From Actinomadura livida (GTDB lineage Bacteria > Actinomycetota > Actinomycetes > Streptosporangiales > Streptosporangiaceae), in NCBI RefSeq assembly GCF_014648675.1, contig NZ_BMRO01000007.1, positions 455,529 through 497,771 of the forward strand: a stretch of 42,243 nucleotides of DNA. The letters run 5' to 3'. This document shows, in pieces, positions 17,284 to 24,384 of this stretch (position 1 is its first letter; the number at the start of each line of letters is the position of its first letter). The notes under the pieces are model-generated. The model was not told where the DNA came from, ran no database searches, and saw only the letters and a list, made by a program, of their open reading frames with translations. A program made the position numbers and the translations under genes.

Positions 17284-17883
17284 GTGCTGAACCCACCCGA
17301 GGCGTCGCCGGCCGGCCGCACCGCGGTGACCGCGCTGCTGATCGTGGCGGCGCTGATCCTGCAGGTGTCGGTCGCGAACCGGCTGCCGCTGCCCGGCGGC
17401 GTCCAACCCGACCTGGTGCTGCTGGCCGTCGTGGCGCTGGCGCTCGTCGCCGGGTCGATGACCGGGATGGTCACCGGGTTCCTGGCCGGCCTCGCCGCCG
17501 ACATCATTCCGCCCGCCGACCACACCCTCGGCCGGTACGCGCTGGTGTACTGCCTCATCGGCTACCTGTGCGGCGTCGCGTCCACCGAGATGGACCGGCA
17601 GTCGGCCGTGCCGTTCTTCGCCGTCGCCGCGGGCGCCCTCGCCGGGACCGTCCTGTACGCGGGGACGGGGATGATGCTCGGCGACCCGCGCGCCGAGTGG
17701 GCGACGGTCTCCAGCATGGTGCCGCTGCAGGTCCTCTACACCGTGCTCGCCAGCCCCTTCGTGGTGTGGGCGGTGCTGCGCGCCACCCGCCGGTACGAAC
17801 GCGGCGAACGGTCCCGGGGGGACGGCCTCTCCGTGCCCGTCGCCCGCTACCGCGCCATGTCCGGCCGGGGTGGCGGCCTGTGA
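17284..17883 (+). CDS. mreD: Rod shape-determining protein MreD
   Basis: This 199-residue polytopic membrane protein has five to six hydrophobic segments and a basic cytoplasmic C-terminal tail of about 30 residues. It belongs to the MreD family by sequence character and by its place between mreC and mrdA. The GTG at 17284 follows the mreC stop by one base. Its own stop overlaps the mrdA start as GTGA, so mreC, mreD and mrdA are translationally coupled. Its role is as a membrane partner of MreC in the elongasome. Confidence 0.92.
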   Translation: MLNPPEASPAGRTAVTALLIVAALILQVSVANRLPLPGGVQPDLVLLAVVALALVAGSMTGMVTGFLAGLAADIIPPADHTLGRYALVYCLIGYLCGVASTEMDRQSAVPFFAVAAGALAGTVLYAGTGMMLGDPRAEWATVSSMVPLQVLYTVLASPFVVWAVLRATRRYERGERSRGDGLSVPVARYRAMSGRGGGL

Positions 17884-19952
17884 ACTCGCGCACCCACTTC
17901 CGCCTCGTCGTCCTGTACGTGATGGTCGGCGCCCTGCTGCTCGTCCTGGTCGGGCGCATGTGGACGCTGCAGGTCCTGGAAGGCGACCACTACCGGGACA
18001 TCGCCGCCCAGAACCGAATGCGCGACATCGTCGTCCCCGCCCTGCGCGGCATGATCCTCGACGACCGAGGGCGGCCCCTCGCCCGCAACACCAGCTCCCT
18101 GGTCGTGTCCGTCGACCGGACCACGCTGTCGCGGCAGGACGACGGCGGCGAGGCCGTGCTGCGGCGCCTCGCGAACGTCCTCGGGATGTCGCAGGAGGAG
18201 ATCGACAAGCGGACCCGGCTGTGCAGCCCCACGGTCCAGCGGCCCTGCTGGCCCGGCTCCCCGTACCAGCCGATCCCCGTCGAGGACCACGCCGACCCCA
18301 AGCGCGCCCTGCAGATCATGGAGCGCCAGGAGGACTTCCCCGGCGTCACCGCGCAGATCCAGCCCGTCCGGGCCTACCCCGAGCCGGAGGGCGCGAGCGC
18401 CGTCCAGACCCTCGGCTATCTGCAGCCCGTCACCCAGGAGGAGCTCGACAAGCGCGAAGGGCTGAAGGTCACCGGCTACAGCGGCGTCGACCTCGTCGGA
18501 CGCGACGGGCTGGAGGCGCAGTACGACAAGGCGCTGCGCGGGGAGGCCGGCTACCGCCGCGTCCTCGTCGACGCGCAGGGCCGCGTCACCGGCATCGCCG
18601 AGAAGAAGGAGCCCGTCCCCGGCAACCACCTCGTGACCAGCATCGACGCCGGAGTGCAGGGCGCGGCCGAGAAGGCGCTGGAAGAGGGGATCAAGGCGGC
18701 GCGGAAGGGCGGGCGGCCGGCCGACTCCGGCGCCGCCGTGGTCATGGACGTGCGCACCGGCCGGATGGTCGCGATGGCGAGCTTCCCGAGCTACGACCCG
18801 AGCGTCTGGACGGGCGGCATCTCCCAGAAGAAGTACGACGAGCTCCTGGGCGAGAAGAACAACAGCCCGCTGATCTCCCGGGTGACGCAGGGGCAGGGCC
18901 CGCCGGGCTCGACGTTCAAGGTGTCGTCGATGGCCGCCGCGGTGAAGGCCGGGTACGACCTGCACGGCACCTACAACTGCCCCGGCTCGTACATGGTCGG
19001 CAGCCGCGCGTTCAACAACTTCCAGGGCGCCAACCTCGGCTCGATGAACCTGCACACGGCCCTCGTGAAGTCCTGCGACACGATCTTCTACAAGTTCGCG
19101 CACGAGATGTGGCTCCGCAACGGCGGCCGGAACGCCCCGCCGGACGCGAAGAACCCGATGGTGGAGATGGCGCGCGGCTTCGGCTTCGACGCCCGCACCG
19201 GGATCGACCTGCCGAGCGAGAGCAGCGGCCGCATCCCCGACGCGCCGTGGAAGCGCCAGTACTGGGAGGCGACCAGGGAGGCCAACTGCCGGGGCGCCAA
19301 GGAGGGCTACCCGGACGTCGCCAAGACCGACCCGGGCCGCGCCGCCTACCTCAAGGCGATCGCCGCCGAGAACTGCGTCGAGGGCTACGTGTGGCGCGCC
19401 GGCGACGCGGCGAACCTGTCGATCGGGCAGGGCAACGTGCTGGTGACGCCGCTGCAGCTCGTCCGCGCCTACGCCGCGATCGCCAACGGCGGGAAGCTGT
19501 ACACGCCGCGCATCGGCGTCGCGGTCGTCCGGCCCGACGGCTCGGTCGCCGAGCGGATCGACCCCCCGGAGCCCGCGCGGGTGCCCATCGACGAGAAGGT
19601 CCTCGCCTACATGCGCAAGGCGCTCGCCGAGGTGCCCACGGACGGCACCGCCGGCGGGGCGTTCGCCGGGTTCGACCTCAAGCGCGTGGCCGTGGCCGGC
19701 AAGACCGGGACCGCCGAACGCTACGGCAACGCGGACATGTCCTGGTTCGCGTCCTTCGGCCCGGTGAAGAGCCCGCGCTACGCCGTGGTCGCGATGGTCT
19801 CCCAGGGCGGTTTCGGCGCGCAGACGGCCGCGCCCATCGTCCGCAAGGTCTGGGAGGCCATGTACGGCACGAAGGACAGCAAGCCGATCCTGGAGGACGG
19901 CAGGCTGCCCACCGACATCCCCAAGCTCCCCGGCTCGGAGACCGCGCCATGA
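17880..19952 (+). CDS. mrdA: Penicillin-binding protein 2 (class B transpeptidase)
   Basis: This 690-residue peptidoglycan D,D-transpeptidase acts in cell elongation. A single membrane anchor lies at about 10-26. The PBP dimer/pedestal domain follows, then the transpeptidase domain with S-T-F-K (Ser344 nucleophile), S-C-D at 398-400 and K-T-G at 608-610. S-x-D in place of S-x-N is typical of the PBP2 branch. The open frame extends back to 17568, but the GTG at 17880 overlapping the mreD stop (GTGA) and the N-terminal membrane anchor mark the start. It pairs with RodA, the glycosyltransferase encoded next. Its TGA overlaps the ATG of a 10-codon minicistron. Confidence 0.96.
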   Translation: MNSRTHFRLVVLYVMVGALLLVLVGRMWTLQVLEGDHYRDIAAQNRMRDIVVPALRGMILDDRGRPLARNTSSLVVSVDRTTLSRQDDGGEAVLRRLANVLGMSQEEIDKRTRLCSPTVQRPCWPGSPYQPIPVEDHADPKRALQIMERQEDFPGVTAQIQPVRAYPEPEGASAVQTLGYLQPVTQEELDKREGLKVTGYSGVDLVGRDGLEAQYDKALRGEAGYRRVLVDAQGRVTGIAEKKEPVPGNHLVTSIDAGVQGAAEKALEEGIKAARKGGRPADSGAAVVMDVRTGRMVAMASFPSYDPSVWTGGISQKKYDELLGEKNNSPLISRVTQGQGPPGSTFKVSSMAAAVKAGYDLHGTYNCPGSYMVGSRAFNNFQGANLGSMNLHTALVKSCDTIFYKFAHEMWLRNGGRNAPPDAKNPMVEMARGFGFDARTGIDLPSESSGRIPDAPWKRQYWEATREANCRGAKEGYPDVAKTDPGRAAYLKAIAAENCVEGYVWRAGDAANLSIGQGNVLVTPLQLVRAYAAIANGGKLYTPRIGVAVVRPDGSVAERIDPPEPARVPIDEKVLAYMRKALAEVPTDGTAGGAFAGFDLKRVAVAGKTGTAERYGNADMSWFASFGPVKSPRYAVVAMVSQGGFGAQTAAPIVRKVWEAMYGTKDSKPILEDGRLPTDIPKLPGSETAP

Positions 19953-19981
19953 GCACCGGCCGGGCGGAGGCGGGGCGATGA
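19949..19981 (+). CDS. 10-codon minicistron linking mrdA and rodA
   Basis: An ATG at 19949 overlaps the mrdA stop as ATGA. Ten codons (M-S-T-G-R-A-E-A-G-R) follow, and the TGA at 19979-19981 overlaps the rodA ATG, again as ATGA. The rodA Shine-Dalgarno GGAGG (19966-19970) lies inside it. It may act only as a translational relay that keeps ribosomes moving from mrdA to rodA. I cannot tell whether a peptide is made. Confidence 0.4.
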   Translation: MSTGRAEAGR

Positions 19982-21147
19982 GCGGGGCCGTCGAGGGCTA
20001 CGGGGAGCGGCGGCACTGGACCAGCCGGGTCGCGGTGATGCGGCGGCTCGACTGGCCGCTGCTGGTGGCCGTGGTGGTGCTGTCGGTGGTCGGCGCGCTG
20101 CTGGTGCGGTCGGCGACGTTCCAGGGGCTGGCCGAGCAGGGCAAGGACCCGGAGGGCTTCGTCAAGCGGCACGTCCTGAACCTGCTGATCGGCTTCGTGC
20201 TCGGCGGCGTCGTCACCGTCCTGGACTACCGGCTGCTGCGCGCCTACGTCCCCATCCTGTACGGGGTGGCCTGCGTGGGCCTGGTCGCCGTCCTCAGCCC
20301 GCTCGGCGAGACGATCAACGGGTCGCACTCGTGGATCGTGCTCGGCGGCGGGTTCCAGGTCCAGCCGTCGGAGTTCGCCAAGGTCGGCATCGTGGTGCTG
20401 CTCGCGATGATCCTGGGCGAGCCGCGCGACGGCGAGATCGGCCCCGGCGTCCGCGACGTCCTGCTCGCGCTCGTGCTGGCCGGCGTGCCCGCCGTGCTGA
20501 TCATCCTGCAGCCCGACCTCGGCACCACGCTCGTGTTCATCGCGGTGATGTTCGGGATGCTGACGGTGTCCGGTGTGCGCAAGAGGTGGCTCGCCGGGCT
20601 GGTCGGCGCCGGCGCGCTCGCGATCGCCGCGGTGCTGCTGTTCGGCCTGCTGGAGCAGTACCAGATCGACCGCTTCACCGCGTTCATGGACCCGGAGGCC
20701 GACCCGCGCGGCGCCGGCTACAACGCCCGGCAGGCCCGCATCGCGGTCGGGTCGGGCGGCGTGTTCGGCAAGGGCCTGTTCCAGGGCGAGCAGACCGGCG
20801 GGCACTTCGTCCCCGAGCAGCAGACCGACTTCATCTTCACGGTCGCGGGGGAGGAACTCGGCTTCGTCGGCGGCGCCGTCATCGTCGTGCTGCTCGGCGT
20901 GGTGCTGTGGCGCGGGCTGCGCATCGCGACCCAGGCCGCCGACCTGTTCGGGACGCTGGTCGCGACCGGCGTCGTGTGCTGGCTGGGCTTCCAGACGTTC
21001 CAGAACGTCGGGATGTCGATCGGCATCATGCCGATCACCGGGCTGCCGCTGCCGTTCGTGTCCTACGGCGGATCCGCCACGTTCGCCAACATGATCGCGT
21101 TCGGGCTGCTGCAGGCGGTGCACGTACGCCGCCGCGCCTTCGACTGA
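19978..21147 (+). CDS. rodA: Peptidoglycan glycosyltransferase RodA (SEDS family)
   Basis: This 389-residue polytopic membrane protein of the FtsW/RodA/SpoVE family polymerises lipid II together with PBP2. About ten hydrophobic segments are visible. Family signatures are H-S-W-I-V-L-G-G-G-F-Q-V-Q-P-S-E-F-A-K, L-Q-P-D-L-G-T-T, Q-A-R-I-A-V-G-S-G-G-V-F-G-K-G and, near the end, P-L-P-F-V-S-Y-G-G-S. The ATG at 19978 has GGAGG seven bases upstream. It is the last gene of the elongasome cluster; the next gene has its own -10 eight bases after this stop. Confidence 0.96.
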   Translation: MSGAVEGYGERRHWTSRVAVMRRLDWPLLVAVVVLSVVGALLVRSATFQGLAEQGKDPEGFVKRHVLNLLIGFVLGGVVTVLDYRLLRAYVPILYGVACVGLVAVLSPLGETINGSHSWIVLGGGFQVQPSEFAKVGIVVLLAMILGEPRDGEIGPGVRDVLLALVLAGVPAVLIILQPDLGTTLVFIAVMFGMLTVSGVRKRWLAGLVGAGALAIAAVLLFGLLEQYQIDRFTAFMDPEADPRGAGYNARQARIAVGSGGVFGKGLFQGEQTGGHFVPEQQTDFIFTVAGEELGFVGGAVIVVLLGVVLWRGLRIATQAADLFGTLVATGVVCWLGFQTFQNVGMSIGIMPITGLPLPFVSYGGSATFANMIAFGLLQAVHVRRRAFD

Positions 21148-21154
21148 GCGGCGG

Positions 21155-21160
21155 TAGGCT
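21155..21160 (+). promoter_or_regulatory. -10 element (TAGGCT) for the TIGR03960 gene
   Basis: TAGGCT is identical to the folC -10. The predicted leader is about 33 nt and carries AGAGGA at 21187-21192. Confidence 0.5.
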
Positions 21161-21199
21161 TGGCGTACATCCCACGTCCCCTGCACAGAGGATTCCGTC

Positions 21200-23122
21200 A
21201 TGCCGGTCGAGTCGCTCTTCCCGCGTCTGGAGCCGCTGCTCCCGAGCGTGCAGAAGCCGATTCAGTACGTTGGCGGCGAGCTGAACTCCCAGGTCAAGGA
21301 CTGGGACGCGGCCGAGGTCCGCTGGGCGCTGATGTACCCGGACGCCTACGAGGTCGGGCTGCCGAACCAGGGCGTCCAGATCCTCTACGAGATCCTGAAC
21401 GAGCGCGAGGGGGTGCTGGCGGAGCGGACCTACTCGGTCTGGCCCGACATGGAGGCCGTCATGCGCGCCAACGGCATCCCGCAGTTCACCGTGGACGCGC
21501 ACCGCCCGGTCACCGCGTTCGACGTCTTCGGCGTGTCGTTCTCCACCGAGCTCGGCTACACCAACCTGCTGACGGCCCTCGACCTGGCCGGCATCCCGCT
21601 GGACGCCGCGGACCGCACCGGCGACCACCCGATCGTCGTCGCGGGCGGGCACGCCGCGTTCAACCCCGAGCCGATCGCCGACTTCATCGACGCCGCCGTC
21701 CTCGGCGACGGCGAGGAGATCGCGCTCGGCATCACCGAGGTCGTCCGCGAGTGGAAGGCCGAGGGGGAGCCCGGCGGCCGGGACGAGCTGCTGCTGCGCC
21801 TCGCCGCGTCCGGCGGCGTCTACGTGCCGCGCTTCTACGACGTCGGCTACCTGCCGGACGGCCGGATCCAGCGGGTCGCACCGAACCGCCCGGGCGTCCC
21901 GTGGCGGATCGAGAAGCACACCGTCATGGACCTCGACCAGTGGCCGTACCCGAAGAAGCCGCTGGTCCCGCTGGCCGAGACCGTCCACGAGCGGTTCAGC
22001 GTGGAGATCTTCCGCGGCTGCACGCGCGGCTGCCGGTTCTGCCAGGCGGGGATGATCACCCGTCCGGTGCGGGAGCGGTCGATCACCACGATCGGCGACA
22101 TGGTCGACCAGGGCCTCAAGGAGTCCGGGTTCGAGGAGGTCGGGCTGCTCAGCCTGTCCAGCGCCGACCACAGCGAGATCGGCGACGTCGCCAAGGGCCT
22201 TGCCGACCGGTACGAGGGCACCAACACCTCGCTGTCGCTGCCGTCCACCCGCGTGGACGCCTTCAACATCACGCTCGCCAACGAGTTCTCCCGGGGCGGG
22301 CGCCGCTCCGGCCTGACGTTCGCGCCCGAGGGCGGGTCCGAGCGGATGCGCAAGGTGATCAACAAGATGGTCACCGAGGACGACCTGATCCGCACCGTCA
22401 CCACCGCGTACGAGAACGGCTGGCGCCAGGTCAAGCTGTACTTCATGTGCGGGCTGCCGACGGAGGAGGACGAGGACGTCCTCGCGATCGCCGACATGGC
22501 CAAGCGCGTCATCCGGGCCGGGCGCGAGGCCACCGGCCGCAAGGACATCCGCTGCACGGTCTCCATCGGCGGGTTCGTCCCCAAGCCGCACACCCCGTTC
22601 CAGTGGGCCGCGCAGTGCGACCACGAGACCGTCGACCGCCGTCTGCGCGCCCTCAAGGACGCCCTGCGCGGCGACAAGGAGTACGGCCGCGCCATCGGCC
22701 TGCGCTACCACGACGGGCAGCCGTCCATCGTGGAGGGCCTGCTGTCGCGCGGCGACCGCCGGGTCGGCAAGGTCATCCGCGCGGTGTGGGAGGACGGCGG
22801 CCGCTTCGACGGCTGGAGCGAGCACTTCTCCTACGAGCGCTGGACGGACTGCGCACAGAAGGCTCTGGCCGGCGAGCCCGTGGACCTCGACTGGTACACG
22901 GTCCGGGAGCGCGACGAGGTCGAGGTCCTCCCGTGGGACCACCTCGACGCCGGTCTCGACCGCGAGTGGCTCTGGCAGGACTGGCAGGACGCCGTCGACG
23001 AGACCGAGGTCGAGGACTGCCGCTGGACGCCCTGCTACGACTGCGGCGTCTGCCCCACGATGGGCACCGAGATCCAGATCGGCCCCACGGGCAGGAAGCT
23101 GCTGCCGCTGTCGGTCGTCTGA
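21200..23122 (+). CDS. TIGR03960-family B12-binding radical SAM protein
   Basis: This 640-residue protein has an N-terminal cobalamin-binding-like Rossmann region (about 60-190, with G-V-S-F-S-T-E-L-G and V-A-G-G-H). The radical SAM barrel begins with Cys274-x3-Cys278-x2-Cys281 in F-R-G-C-T-R-G-C-R-F-C-Q-A-G. Later landmarks are F-A-P-E-G-G-S-E-R-M-R and L-Y-F-M-C-G-L-P-T. The C-terminus carries extra cysteines (C-Y-D-C-G-V-C), perhaps a second metal site. Members of this family are regularly encoded next to a TIGR03936 (DUF2344) protein, as here, and in some bacteria the two domains are fused. The substrate is unknown; a tRNA or rRNA modification role is often supposed. Confidence 0.92.
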   Translation: MPVESLFPRLEPLLPSVQKPIQYVGGELNSQVKDWDAAEVRWALMYPDAYEVGLPNQGVQILYEILNEREGVLAERTYSVWPDMEAVMRANGIPQFTVDAHRPVTAFDVFGVSFSTELGYTNLLTALDLAGIPLDAADRTGDHPIVVAGGHAAFNPEPIADFIDAAVLGDGEEIALGITEVVREWKAEGEPGGRDELLLRLAASGGVYVPRFYDVGYLPDGRIQRVAPNRPGVPWRIEKHTVMDLDQWPYPKKPLVPLAETVHERFSVEIFRGCTRGCRFCQAGMITRPVRERSITTIGDMVDQGLKESGFEEVGLLSLSSADHSEIGDVAKGLADRYEGTNTSLSLPSTRVDAFNITLANEFSRGGRRSGLTFAPEGGSERMRKVINKMVTEDDLIRTVTTAYENGWRQVKLYFMCGLPTEEDEDVLAIADMAKRVIRAGREATGRKDIRCTVSIGGFVPKPHTPFQWAAQCDHETVDRRLRALKDALRGDKEYGRAIGLRYHDGQPSIVEGLLSRGDRRVGKVIRAVWEDGGRFDGWSEHFSYERWTDCAQKALAGEPVDLDWYTVRERDEVEVLPWDHLDAGLDREWLWQDWQDAVDETEVEDCRWTPCYDCGVCPTMGTEIQIGPTGRKLLPLSVV

Positions 23123-23256
23123 CCGTCCGCGGGCCGGTGTTCCGCCCCGCCCGGGAGGCGGATGCCCGAAAACGGCCGCGCGAACGCCCTGAACAGCGCG
23201 GCTCCCGGGTTCGCGGGGCCGCCCCCGGGCCAAAGGCCGCCGGGCGACCCGTACTC

Positions 23257-23272
23257 TATAGGGAGACCTATA
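23257..23272. promoter_or_regulatory. Inverted repeat TATAGG-N4-CCTATA before the DUF2344 gene
   Basis: Perfect 6-bp arms with spacer GAGA lie in an AT-rich patch 44 bases before the ATG at 23316. TATATT (23269-23274) overlaps the right arm and could be a -10, so a repressor bound here would block transcription. A second repeat follows at 23278-23290. Confidence 0.4.
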
Positions 23273-23277
23273 TTTCG

Positions 23278-23290
23278 ACTCGCCACGAGT
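23278..23290. promoter_or_regulatory. Inverted repeat ACTCG-N3-CGAGT before the DUF2344 gene
   Basis: Perfect 5-bp arms with spacer CCA lie just ahead of the AGGAAGGA ribosome binding site. This could be a hairpin in the leader or an operator. Confidence 0.3.
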
Positions 23291-23315
23291 AGGAAGGACC
23301 AGAACCCTGGCACCC

Positions 23316-24176
23316 ATGCCGGAGGGTCCGGCGCCGGCCCCCGTGACCCAGCGATTGCGCGTCCGCTACACCAAGCGGGGCAGGCTGCGGTTCACGAGCC
23401 ACCGCGACATTTCCCGGGCCGTGGAACGCGCCGTCAGGCGCGCCGGGATCCCTGTCGCGTTCAGCGGCGGATTCACCCCCCACCCGAAGATCTCGTACGC
23501 GGGTGCGGCGGCGACAGGGGTGGCCAGCGAGGCCGAATACCTCGAAATCGGGCTCACCGAGACCCGCGACCCTGCGCGGGTGCGGGCCGATCTCGACGCG
23601 GCACTGCCCCCCGGGCTCGACATCGTCGATGTCGTGCCGGTACGGGCGGGAAGCGACGGAAGTGCGCAGCCGAAACCCGGCGCGTTCACCGATCGGCTTG
23701 AGGCGTCCGAATGGCGGATCCGGCTGGAGGGCGTGTCATCCGACGATGCCGCCGCCGCCGTGGCCGCTTTCATGGACGCCGGGACCATCGAGGTCGAGCG
23801 CCTCACCAAGAAGGGACGACGCCGTTTCGACGTGCGCGCCGCCGTGCACTCCTGTGAACTGGACCGGCGCGCCGCGCGAGCGGCCGATGCCCCTTGTGCG
23901 ATACTTCGAATGGTTGTTCGGCATTCCACACCGGCCGTACGACCCGACGACATCCTCACCGGACTGCGCCAGGTCGCCGACCTCGCGCCGCCGTCACCCC
24001 CGCTGGTGACCAGGCTGGCGCAGGGGCCCCTCGACGCGGACACCGGTGGCCTCGCGGATCCTCTGGATCCCGACCGGGAGATCGGCCTGCCGTCCGGCGA
24101 CGACGCCGAGACGGCCCGCGGCCCGCAGCGGCCGCAGCCCGGGGACCCTGCGAGCGCGGATGCCGTCAGCGCCTGA
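23316..24176 (+). CDS. TIGR03936 (DUF2344) family protein
   Basis: This 286-residue protein starts its conserved domain with Q-R-L-R-V-R-Y-T-K-R-G-R-L-R-F-T-S-H-R-D. It continues with F-S-G-G-F-T-P-H-P-K-I-S-Y and E-Y-L-E-I-G-L-T-E, the hallmarks of the family that partners with TIGR03960 radical SAM proteins. The last 60 or so residues are low-complexity Pro/Asp/Gly sequence. The ATG at 23316 is 16 bases after AGGAAGGA, a long spacing; GTG 23343 is possible. Nearby palindromes suggest a separately regulated promoter from that of the radical SAM gene. Molecular function is not established. Confidence 0.9.
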   Translation: MPEGPAPAPVTQRLRVRYTKRGRLRFTSHRDISRAVERAVRRAGIPVAFSGGFTPHPKISYAGAAATGVASEAEYLEIGLTETRDPARVRADLDAALPPGLDIVDVVPVRAGSDGSAQPKPGAFTDRLEASEWRIRLEGVSSDDAAAAVAAFMDAGTIEVERLTKKGRRRFDVRAAVHSCELDRRAARAADAPCAILRMVVRHSTPAVRPDDILTGLRQVADLAPPSPPLVTRLAQGPLDADTGGLADPLDPDREIGLPSGDDAETARGPQRPQPGDPASADAVSA

Positions 24177-24384
24177 CCGTGAGACCGAAGCCGTGGCTGC
24201 ACGGAACCGGTCCCGCAGGGTACGGCGGGCGCACCCCCGACGACTTCGTCGTCATGGCCGGACCACCGTCCGGCAGTGACGACGCCGACGACTGACGGAG
24301 CGCTCTCGTGCGGCGCACCGCACCGATCCGCCCCCGGGCGGAGCGACGCGGACGCGCCCGGGAGCCTGACGGGAGATTGCCCGG

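Noticed and set aside
23253..23268. Resemblance to a T7 phage promoter (CTATAGGGAGACC)
   Set aside because: Only the 3' half matches and the upstream TAATACGACT part is absent. There is no phage context, and the palindrome TATAGG-N4-CCTATA explains the bases better.
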